Assembly (NCBI RefSeq): GCF_001953305.1
Contig: NZ_MTFE01000010.1
Span: 4,229,845 to 4,284,259 of the forward strand
Reading direction: 5' to 3'
DNA length: 54,415 nucleotides
Source: Cnuella takakiae
Lineage (GTDB): Bacteria > Bacteroidota > Bacteroidia > Chitinophagales > Chitinophagaceae
A program made the position numbers and the translations under genes. How positions within the stretch are numbered: the first letter of the stretch is position 1; every line of letters begins with the position of its first letter. Positions 49,701 through 54,415 of this stretch are shown one piece after another. Under the pieces are notes generated by a model. It saw only the letters and a program-made list of their open reading frames with translations. It had not been told where the DNA came from and ran no database searches.

Positions 49701-50886
49701 CCGGTGTGTTGATCAGGGTGCGGTACAAATCGTTCGACCCGTTGTTGGGATACAGGATGGGCGATGCACCCCAACGGGGATTGAACGGCTGGTTTTCGCC
49801 CAGGTCCATAAGGCCCACCACGTTGCGGGTTTCGGTAGTGGCACCGGTGCGGTTGGTCACCCACACTTCCACACGCAGCACCTGCACATTGCTGTTTACA
49901 ATGGGCAGGTTGCTCATGGCTTTATTATAGTTATTCCGGAAGTATTGCGCTAAAAGGAAGTGACGGTTTTCCTCGTACTCGTCGGCCTTGAGGTTGAACT
50001 GTTGCGAAGCGCTGCCGCCCTGCAATCCAAGGGTCTGGCGCTGCGAACGCTGGTTGGCCAGCATGGCAGTGAGGTATAATTTCCCAAACTGCAGTTGTGT
50101 TTTTACCCCAAACAAGGACTGGGCACCCGGGATAAGGGTACCCTTGGAAGCAAAAGATATATTACCCGCCTGCAATTGCTTGAGCACCTCATCGTCCTTG
50201 CCCTGGTAATCGAGCTTGAGTTGGTTCTCGAAATCAAAATTGGCAAGGGTATTATAGTTAATGGGCAGCTTGATCTTATCCCCGATATTGGCATTAAGCT
50301 GCAGCTGCGCATTCATGGGAAAATCAAGACCGCCAAACTTCCTTGCCCTTTCGGGCAGGGTAGGATTCTTGATGTTCTGCCCCTGGTAGCCCAGGCCGAC
50401 ATCCACATACCCTGAAGGCTTGATATCAATTTTTCCGTTGCCGGTAATGCGGTTGACCCAGTCGTTACTGAACCCAAATGCCGGCCGCACATTGCGCCGG
50501 TTAAGGTTGGTGAGCAAGTTGGCCCTTTGTTTGAAGTATTCCTGTTCGTCCCTTTTGCCCTGAAGGTCCACAAACTCGCGCATCGAAAAGGTCATGGGCG
50601 TGCGGTAATCGCGGCTACCCAGCTTTTCAATCACATAGTATTGTTTTGTTTGGGGATCGTACTCGATGCGGCGTTTGACAAAACCGGTATCCTTCAGGTC
50701 GAAGCTATTTCGGGAAGGATAGGTATAAGGATCACCCCTGCGGTCGCGAAGGGGATAACGGCTGGTATCGGTTGTTGCATTAGCAGGCTGAGGTGCAGTA
50801 CTTTGCGCCTGCGCCCCCAGTGTTGCAGCAGCCAACAAGAGGGCCGCTACCAACGTACGGAATGTATGGGTAGAATGATGTGCCAA
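43747..50886 (-). CDS. sprA: T9SS outer-membrane translocon protein SprA/Sov
   Basis: The 2379-residue protein is SprA (Sov in Porphyromonas), the very large 36-stranded barrel that forms the type IX secretion channel. A signal peptide (FRTLVAALLLAAATLGAQAQ) is followed by the Sov N-terminal region (MTFSMREFVDLQGKRDEQEYFKQR) and conserved segments such as IYIDDFEGTRSSIDLRFPLVSW and RGIDQTDFETSNIEFIEFWL. Strand-rich sequence continues to IRFLAQ-like ends (RAGAQVRISLAQ). No ATG fits; the start is TTG at 50884-50886, with an in-frame stop 15 bases earlier. ruvA lies 39 bases upstream on the same strand, the same neighbour as in Flavobacterium, which supports the assignment. Confidence 0.96.
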   Translation of the reverse strand: MAHHSTHTFRTLVAALLLAAATLGAQAQSTAPQPANATTDTSRYPLRDRRGDPYTYPSRNSFDLKDTGFVKRRIEYDPQTKQYYVIEKLGSRDYRTPMTFSMREFVDLQGKRDEQEYFKQRANLLTNLNRRNVRPAFGFSNDWVNRITGNGKIDIKPSGYVDVGLGYQGQNIKNPTLPERARKFGGLDFPMNAQLQLNANIGDKIKLPINYNTLANFDFENQLKLDYQGKDDEVLKQLQAGNISFASKGTLIPGAQSLFGVKTQLQFGKLYLTAMLANQRSQRQTLGLQGGSASQQFNLKADEYEENRHFLLAQYFRNNYNKAMSNLPIVNSNVQVLRVEVWVTNRTGATTETRNVVGLMDLGENQPFNPRWGASPILYPNNGSNDLYRTLINTPGARNATQIQSVLTGLGMQPVQEFEKTFARKLQPTDFYYNPQIGFLSLNQPLQPDEVLGVAYQYTYNGQVYQVGEFSQDVPPDSTGNTQNILFLKLLKATSQRPNLPIWDLMMKNVYSVGYGQLERQDFQLNVTYEEPSKGEKRYLPEESVKQEYKGVPIITLQNLDRLNNQNDPQPDGLFDYLEGYTVLSNQSRIIFPLLEPFGRDLQYVYPDSATSSQYLFYPLYDTIKAIAQTYANLNRFEISGRSRSANNTDYQLGFNIPRGSVSVTAGGQILKENIDYEINYDLGTLRVINPAIVSAGLPVQIQYENNATFGMQMRNYMAFRADYLWNRNLTVGATMVRLGERPFFTKQSYGDDPIRNTMYGVDFDYRRDIPRLTRLLDKLPFYQTNAVSNITAYGEAAMLKPGHAPQIGKGNTGVIYIDDFEGTRSSIDLRFPLVSWTLASVPKGAVDANGQVLFPEADLNNNLQSGYNRGKLAWYNIEPQLQERNNPNNPLASNRAELSKPQTRQVFQREIFPKRTNDLGQALLTTFDMAYYPNEKGPYNFNALPSAVNSKGQLVNPRRAWGGIMRGIDQTDFETSNIEFIEFWLQDPFINKPGSRGGELYFNLGNVSEDVVKDGKRLYENGLPAPSSPSLPIDPSVWGVVPSNPVQVTNAFSNDPADRSSQDVGFDGLTDTAEVRKFAPYLADIQRNFGAGSEFYQSAATDPSNDNFIGYRNGEFDKTGAGILARYKNINNPHGNSPVANNTDQFTSAFTLYPDQEELNRDNTLNETEEYFQYRVDLRPNMDPLTNRLITDKRTVTVDLADGSRRDETWYLFRIPVQNYDAKVGNIPDFKSVRFIRMFLTNFEDTAVLRFGKLELVRNQWRKFAYETDTTGNYKPLPTNDPTITEILAVNLEENDQRQPVKYVQPPGIERQQQISNNNIQLLLNEQSLSLKVANLESKQSRGVFKTLNLDLRQYGRMQMFVHAESVTTPTDIKDGEVYGIMRLGNDFVSNYYEIKIPLKMTPWGAIDSADIWPAANYFDFDMNLLTDVKLRRNSSGAQPSVYYSELIEGKQISILGNPNLGEVRGMLLAVQNARAQKVNTEVWFNELRLSRLDEKGGYAAIGRVDLRLADLGNVTFAGSKRSRGFGTLEQRVNERSREDLTQYDISANLDLGKLLPKQAGLQVPVYAGVSKTTSTPEYDPYDLDIELDAKLAAAAAKDRDSIRLNAVDELTIKTVNFTNVKKIKTNNKPAQPWDISNLDLNYSMTQQVRTNPIIERDELTSTRAALGYNFAPQPKFVEPLKRLVKSQSPWLALIRDFNFNYKPSLISLKADLFRQFGALQSRNVGGGPYKVPETYNKFFYFDRYYTMRWDLTRSLTLDFNAVNNGRVDEPAGRLDTKGEKDSIRTNLLNGGRTTRYHHDITLSYTLPTAKLPLLDWTSVRANFTARYDWVAASLLARELGNTLTNGQTRNLTGEFNFDQLYNKWRLLANANAGGGAQQQQPQQPGDTTKVKKQRQPGEPAQLGALPKALLQLATSLKRVGVQYTEDLGTLLPGYLDSTQFLGMNLRSQNPNWKYIMGYQPDTSDINRFGQQGLLTRSALFNALIQQRYSQKLNITAQLSPIRDLNIDVNIDKTYEKQYSELYKDTSGTDMLRRYNPYAMGSFSVSYISYQTMFTKFNPNEVSETFRQFEANRTVLSDRLGKLNDYAGNTPGTDGYVEGYGRYAQDVLIPSFIAAYTKKDPSSVKLVANSNPSLRSNPFKGFLPRPNWNVTYNGLSRIPGMEKIFTNFSIRHGYSSTLSMNSFNTALLFQDPLRIGMPYFRDTLTGNYVPYFLVPNITISEQFNPLIELDMTFTNQLSTRFEYRKSRQLSLSLVDYQLAENRSTEYTLGLNWRRRGVPFLQNLKIGKKERTLNNDVTFRFDFSLRDDATANSRLDQNTAFGTAGQKVVRIAPAIDYVINNRINFRLFFEQNRSIPKIATSAPITTTRAGAQVRISLAQ

Positions 50887-50925
50887 AGTCAGATTTCCTC
50901 AACTAACAGGGTTTCCAAGGGGTAA

Positions 50926-51507
50926 TTACAGATTCTTCAGTGCGGATTTGATCAAATCCTCCACCGACAGGTCGGGGTGCTGCGCCGAAGACTTCTTGAT
51001 GGCGCCTTCAGCAGCGGCCCGGTTAATGCCGAGCGCTATCAGGGCATTTAACGCATCTGTTTGCAGTGTATTGCTTTGCGGCAGCGAAATATTTAGGTCG
51101 ATGGGATGCTTCGACAATTTGTCTTTGAGCTCCACGATAATGCGTTCTGCGGTTTTTTTACCAATACCCTTGATGGCCTCCAGGCTGCGGGCATTGCCCC
51201 CGGTAATGGCGGCTGCAATTTCCTCGGGTTTCATATACGACAACATCACCCGGGCTGTGGAAGCGCCCACACCGGATACACCAATCAACTGGAGAAACAT
51301 CTCCTTTTCTACGGCATCAAAAAAACCGAACAGGATGTGGGCGTCCTCGCGCACCAGCATATGGGTGAGCAGGGTACCGGCTTCGCTGCTTTGAATGCGG
51401 CTATAGGTGTTGAGGCTGATGTGCACATCGTAGCCAACACCGTTTACATCAACAATAACGGAGGCAGGCGTTTTATGGGTGAATTTACCCCTGAGGTATG
51501 CGATCAT
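50926..51507 (-). CDS. ruvA: Holliday junction DNA helicase subunit RuvA
   Basis: RuvA binds four-way junctions and loads the RuvB motor for branch migration. The 193 residues show domain I (MIAYLRGKFTHKTPASVIVDVNGVGYDVHISL) and the tandem helix-hairpin-helix domain II (LQLIGVSGVGASTARVMLS; LEAIKGIGKKTAERIIVELKDKL). Domain III is the small C-terminal RuvB-binding domain (TDALNALIALGINRAAAEGAIKK). The frame is open back to 51561, but MIAYLRGKF at 51507 is the universal start. sprA follows 39 bases downstream, so the two probably share a transcript. Confidence 0.96.
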   Translation of the reverse strand: MIAYLRGKFTHKTPASVIVDVNGVGYDVHISLNTYSRIQSSEAGTLLTHMLVREDAHILFGFFDAVEKEMFLQLIGVSGVGASTARVMLSYMKPEEIAAAITGGNARSLEAIKGIGKKTAERIIVELKDKLSKHPIDLNISLPQSNTLQTDALNALIALGINRAAAEGAIKKSSAQHPDLSVEDLIKSALKNL

Positions 51508-51608
51508 GTGCACGAAGATAAGCGCACAGGGGAAAGCCCTTATTACGATAACGATGGACAAGGAACCAAAGCCGGCGGAAGGGTTTATATATAAGATAAA
51601 TAAACCAG

Positions 51609-51812
51609 GTGACGAGGTTTGGAGTTAGGGGTTCAGAGTTAGGGGGTTTTGGTTTTCGGTTTTTAGTTTTTGGTTGGGATGAGCACCCGGACCGTTTTGG
51701 AGCCTTTGACAAATGATTGCCCAACAACTCCAAACTCCTAACCCCTAACTCCTAACCCTAAACGCCCAACCAAAAACTAAAAACCAAAAACCCCTCCCCC
51801 AAACCTCGTCAC
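51609..51812. repeat. G-rich/C-rich inverted-arm element between ruvA and fabH
   Basis: Outer ends GTGACGAGGTTTGG (51609-51622) and its perfect inverse (51799-51812) bound a 204-bp element. Inner arm parts GGTTTTTAGTTTTTGGTTGG (51658-51678) and the inverse (51768-51788) also pair. Units GAGTTAGGGGTT and CCTAACCCCTAACTCC are telomere-like and could form G-quadruplexes. The short centre holds no gene. Confidence 0.85.
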
Positions 51813-51823
51813 TCAGTCTTTCC

Positions 51824-51831
51824 TATCTTCG
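51824..51831 (+). promoter_or_regulatory. -7-like element upstream of fabH
   Basis: TATCTTCG, one base off TAnnTTTG, 28 bases before the fabH ATG and 11 bases after the inverted-arm element. The identical octamer occurs upstream of prs. Confidence 0.4.
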
Positions 51832-51859
51832 CAGCCGTTTTCTGAAAAAACCGCAGTAC

Positions 51860-52855
51860 ATGATCGAGAAAAAAATAACCGCCGCCATCACCGCCGTGGG
51901 TGGCTATGTGCCCGAATACCGACTCACCAATGCCGAACTGGAAACACTGGTGGATACCAACGACGAATGGATCCGCAGCCGCACCGGTATTGAAGAGCGC
52001 CGCATCCTCAAAGGCGAAGGATTGGCTACTTCCGACATGGTAGTGCCGGCAGTAAAACAGTTGCTGGAAAAACGCGGCATTGGTGCCGAAGAAATAGACT
52101 GCATCATTGTGGCCACCGTTACCCCCGATATGGTGTTTCCGGCCACAGCCAATATCGTTGCCGATAAAATTGGCGCCAAGAACGCCTGGGGTTTTGACGT
52201 GAGCGCCGCCTGCTCGGGTTTCCTCTATAGCCTTACCCTAGGTGCTTCGCTCATCGAAAGCCGCCGCTACAAAAAAGTGGTAGTGGTAGGCGCCGATAAA
52301 ATGAGCGCTATCGTTGATTACACCGACCGCACTACCTGTATCATCTTTGGCGATGGTGCCGGCGCCGTACTGCTGGAACCCAACCATGATGGTTTTGGCG
52401 TGCTGGACAGCATCCTGAAAAGTGATGGCAGCGGCCGCGAGTTCCTGCACATGAAGGCCGGTGGTTCGCTGCGCCCGGCTAGCAATGAAACCATTGCCAA
52501 TAAACAGCACTTTATTTTCCAGGACGGCCAGCCTGTATTCAAGGCCGCTGTTAAGAGCATGGCCGACGCCAGCGCCGACCTGCTGGAGCGAAACAACCTG
52601 ACTGGCGATGATATTGCCTGGCTGGTACCCCACCAGGCCAACAAGCGTATCATCGATGCCACAGCCAACCGCATGGGCCTGTCGCACGACAAGGTGATGC
52701 TCAACATTCACAAATACGGTAATACCACCGCAGCCACCATTCCCCTATGCCTGTGGGAGTGGCGCCACGAACTGAACAAAGGCGACCTGATTGTGCTGGC
52801 TGCTTTCGGCGGCGGCTTTACCTGGGGCGCTACCCTCGTGAAGTGGGAGTATTAA
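51860..52855 (+). CDS. fabH: 3-oxoacyl-ACP synthase III (KAS III)
   Basis: FabH condenses an acyl-CoA primer with malonyl-ACP to start fatty acid synthesis. The 331-residue protein has the full catalytic triad: C118 in [14 protein letters not shown]258 in VPHQANKRI and N288 in [12 protein letters not shown]. It also has the family [15 protein letters not shown] and [10 protein letters not shown] segments. Intact throughout, cytoplasmic. In Bacteroidota such enzymes often prefer branched-chain primers, which cannot be judged here. The ATG at 51860 starts [22 protein letters not shown], although many homologues start nearer [11 protein letters not shown]. No other fab gene lies in the window. 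Confidence 0.96.
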   Translation: MIEKKITAAITAVGGYVPEYRLTNAELETLVDTNDEWIRSRTGIEERRILKGEGLATSDMVVPAVKQLLEKRGIGAEEIDCIIVATVTPDMVFPATANIVADKIGAKNAWGFDVSAACSGFLYSLTLGASLIESRRYKKVVVVGADKMSAIVDYTDRTTCIIFGDGAGAVLLEPNHDGFGVLDSILKSDGSGREFLHMKAGGSLRPASNETIANKQHFIFQDGQPVFKAAVKSMADASADLLERNNLTGDDIAWLVPHQANKRIIDATANRMGLSHDKVMLNIHKYGNTTAATIPLCLWEWRHELNKGDLIVLAAFGGGFTWGATLVKWEY

Positions 52856-52880
52856 GACAGTTAGTAGTTAATAGTTTATA

Positions 52881-52909
52881 GTAGCCCTTGCACTTAGTGC
52901 AGGGGCTAC
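52881..52909. terminator. Hairpin downstream of fabH
   Basis: GTAGCCCTTGCAC (52881-52893) pairs with GTGCAGGGGCTAC (52897-52909) around a 3-base loop; a moderately T-rich tail follows. Likely the fabH terminator. Confidence 0.65.
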
Positions 52910-53450
52910 TTATTTATAGTAATAATGGGTGTAAAAAACCATAACAAACCTCTTACCTGTTATAATTATACGGGACGGTATTACCGGTGTTAACGACAGA
53001 CTACTTGTGACAGACAACTCATCGCTTTTTGTCCGTAACCATTTTTTGAAATCGCGTTCGGATTGACACAAAAGCCCTTAGGGCTTTAATTTAAATAGCC
53101 GCCGGTGAAACCGGCGGTTACGAATCCCCGACGATTTCTTCATCCAACCCTGTAGGGGTTGAACCTTCTACTTCCTAGAGATTCTACCCCTACACATTTT
53201 ATGATCGGGTTCGCTTTGCTTACCACCGGTTGCACCGGCGGCTATTTAAATTAAAGCCCTAAGGGCTCCTAACCAAGACATCCCTTGTGCAGCTATCAAA
53301 ACATGGAAAACCCAATGCGCAGAGTACGGGAAAAAGCACTGCATCCGGCTTATTAACCTTCCTTAAGAAAGGCCGTGTTAATTAGCTAAAACCCACTGCT
53401 CCTTAACAGGTTACGGCACAACATTAGCGCTAAGTGAAACACCAATCAAC
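52910..53450. other. Gene-free region holding the GCCGCCGGTG inverted-arm element
   Basis: No coding frame is convincing in these 540 bases between fabH and the M48-like gene. The main content is the inverted-arm element at 53073-53267. After it, GCTTATTAACCTTCCTTAAG (from 53348) and TTAGCGCTAA (near 53424) are small palindromic stretches that could be regulatory. Confidence 0.5.
53073..53267. repeat. Inverted-arm element with GCCGCCGGTG hairpins
   Basis: The left arm 53073-53120 (AGCCCTTAGGGCTTTAATTT, then AAATAGCCGCCGGTGAAACC, then GGCGGTTA) is the inverse of the right arm 53221-53267 with about two mismatches. Each arm is itself palindromic at both ends (AGCCCTTAGGGCT and CCGCCGGTG...CCGGCGG). 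The 100-bp centre contains the short inverse pair CTGTAGGGGTTG / ACCCCTACA. Confidence 0.88.
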
Positions 53451-53456
53451 AAGGAG
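53451..53456 (+). promoter_or_regulatory. Shine-Dalgarno-like ribosome binding site of the M48-like gene
   Basis: AAGGAG seven bases before the ATG at 53464. This is unusual in this window, where almost no other gene has a Shine-Dalgarno sequence. Confidence 0.5.
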
Positions 53457-53463
53457 CTAACAA

Positions 53464-54387
53464 ATGAAAAACTTACTTTTTTTACTACTTAATCTTTGCC
53501 TCGTTGCAGGTGCCAGTGCACAGCAAACAAGGCCGGTAGGCAGCCACCAGGCACCTGCCAACTGGACACCAAACACCCAAACCAATTTTGCCTCAGCGTC
53601 GGATGCAAAACTGTACGCACAGCAGATTGTGGATGTGGTGGGCCTGAAAGCCAATTTTGAACTGATGCCTGCAAGGGTGGACAATGCCGCCGCCGTAACC
53701 TATGGCGGCAGGCGTTATGTTTTATACAACCCCAATTTCATCAATGCACTGGTACAAAAAACCGGCAATAAATGGGCAGCTATTTCAGTGCTGGCGCACG
53801 AAATTGGCCATCATCTGAATGGCCATACGGTAACTATGAACGGCAGCCACCCTGCTACCGAACTGGAAGCCGATGAGTTCTCGGGTTTTGTGCTGCGCAA
53901 AATGGGCGCTTCTCTAACCGATGCACAGGCAGCCATGCAGCTTTTGGCCAGCCAGACTGCCAGCCGTACCCACCCTGCCCGCCAGGACCGGTTGGCCTAT
54001 ATTGCCAAGGGCTGGCAGAACGCCGGCGGCAATGCCATGCGGGATGTAGCCGTTCAGCGTACACCGCAGTCCGCACCCGTTCAGGAGCCTGTTTACCAGC
54101 AGGCACCCATTGAGCGGCAGCCGGCAACTGCCAGCCGCAGCATCATTGGCACCGTGCGCTTCGACGCCAGCCCAAACAGCCGGTATTTTGTTACCGACAA
54201 CTACCAGGTGGTGCAGGTGCAAAACCAGGTTGCCAAGCCTGTTGCCAAAGTGGCGCGGATGAACGATAGCCGCTTCCCCTATGTTATTTACGACGAACAG
54301 AACACCAAACTGATTGTAAGCGCTACTGGCGCCATCTATACCACCAATGGCCGCCAGGTAGGCAGCATGCGTGCTTACAACGGATAG
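53464..54387 (+). CDS. Secreted M48-like zinc metalloprotease with a novel C-terminal domain
   Basis: The 307-residue protein has a signal peptide (MKNLLFLLLNLCLVAGASAQ). A gluzincin-type protease core at about 45-185 carries the zinc motif HEIGHH at 112-117 and the downstream ELEADEF at 133-139 that supplies the third ligand. A proline/glutamine-rich linker (about 205-230) follows, then an 80-residue beta-rich C-terminal region (IIGTVRFDASPNSRYFVTDN to the end) that I do not recognise. It should act in the periplasm or at the surface. Unlike HtpX-type M48 proteins it has no membrane helices. The ATG at 53464 follows an AAGGAG site. The contig ends 28 bases after the stop. Confidence 0.85.
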   Translation: MKNLLFLLLNLCLVAGASAQQTRPVGSHQAPANWTPNTQTNFASASDAKLYAQQIVDVVGLKANFELMPARVDNAAAVTYGGRRYVLYNPNFINALVQKTGNKWAAISVLAHEIGHHLNGHTVTMNGSHPATELEADEFSGFVLRKMGASLTDAQAAMQLLASQTASRTHPARQDRLAYIAKGWQNAGGNAMRDVAVQRTPQSAPVQEPVYQQAPIERQPATASRSIIGTVRFDASPNSRYFVTDNYQVVQVQNQVAKPVAKVARMNDSRFPYVIYDEQNTKLIVSATGAIYTTNGRQVGSMRAYNG

Positions 54388-54415
54388 TCCCTTTTACAAG
54401 CCCCGAAAAAAAAAA

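Noticed and set aside
51600-51820. CRISPR-like array from repeated GAGTTAGGGG/CCTAACCCC units
   Set aside because: Units are contiguous, variable and inverted, without regular unique spacers or cas genes.
54388-54415. Poly-A end of the window as a transposon or terminator
   Set aside because: Only 28 bases remain; CCCCGAAAAAAAAAA may be half of a terminator, but the partner is outside the window.

Overview
The window looks like chromosome from a Bacteroidota member, most likely family Chitinophagaceae. The evidence is three SusC/SusD nutrient-uptake loci, the type IX secretion translocon SprA next to ruvA, a protein with the gliding-motility-type C-terminal sorting domain, Bacteroidota-type TAnnTTTG promoter elements close to start codons, almost no Shine-Dalgarno sequences, and mid-range GC. 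The family assignment is inference; there is no rRNA or tRNA gene in the window.

Layout. 1-5.9 kb: housekeeping genes (FAH-family hydrolase, pth, rplY, prs, a small membrane protein, radC), a frameshifted DUF559 nuclease gene inside an inverted-repeat bracket, a DUF3467 gene and an unknown secreted protein. 5.9-24.4 kb: three tandem minus-strand SusC/SusD operons. Two of them end in a DUF1735-type lipoprotein. A complete IS3-family element (12108-13408) sits between the second and third. 24.9-27.7 kb: a helix-hairpin-helix outer-membrane protein and a PorQ/PorV-like barrel gene broken by a stop codon. 27.8-35.4 kb: folD, a GNAT acetyltransferase, queE, a TPR-PD40-OmpA envelope protein, a frameshifted dprA, and guaB. 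35.7-42.5 kb: a uracil-DNA-glycosylase-like protein, a DUF2339 membrane protein, a DUF4105 protease-like protein, an alpha/beta hydrolase and a large PKD/Ig surface protein with a T9SS sorting domain. 42.7-54.4 kb: an SDR oxidoreductase, sprA, ruvA, fabH and a secreted M48-like zinc protease.

How genes work together. Each SusC barrel and SusD lipoprotein pair should form an outer-membrane importer for an unidentified glycan or peptide. SprA is the channel that would export the 42-kb PKD protein. prs, guaB, folD and queE serve nucleotide, folate and deazapurine metabolism.

The most unusual feature lies between genes. Many intergenic regions are bracketed by pairs of inverted arms from several unrelated sequence families: CCCCCTAAAGGGGG type, ATTTGTATGAT type, GTTTGGAGTTAGGGG type and GCCGCCGGTG type. 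The arms start within a few bases of stop codons or promoters. One bracket encloses a DUF559 (PD-(D/E)XK/Vsr-like) nuclease gene, which suggests a nuclease-associated miniature element family comparable in concept to REP/RAYT. Three genes (DUF559, dprA, the barrel gene) carry single disruptions; two are missing-T frameshifts, one of them in a clear T homopolymer, so sequencing error must be excluded.
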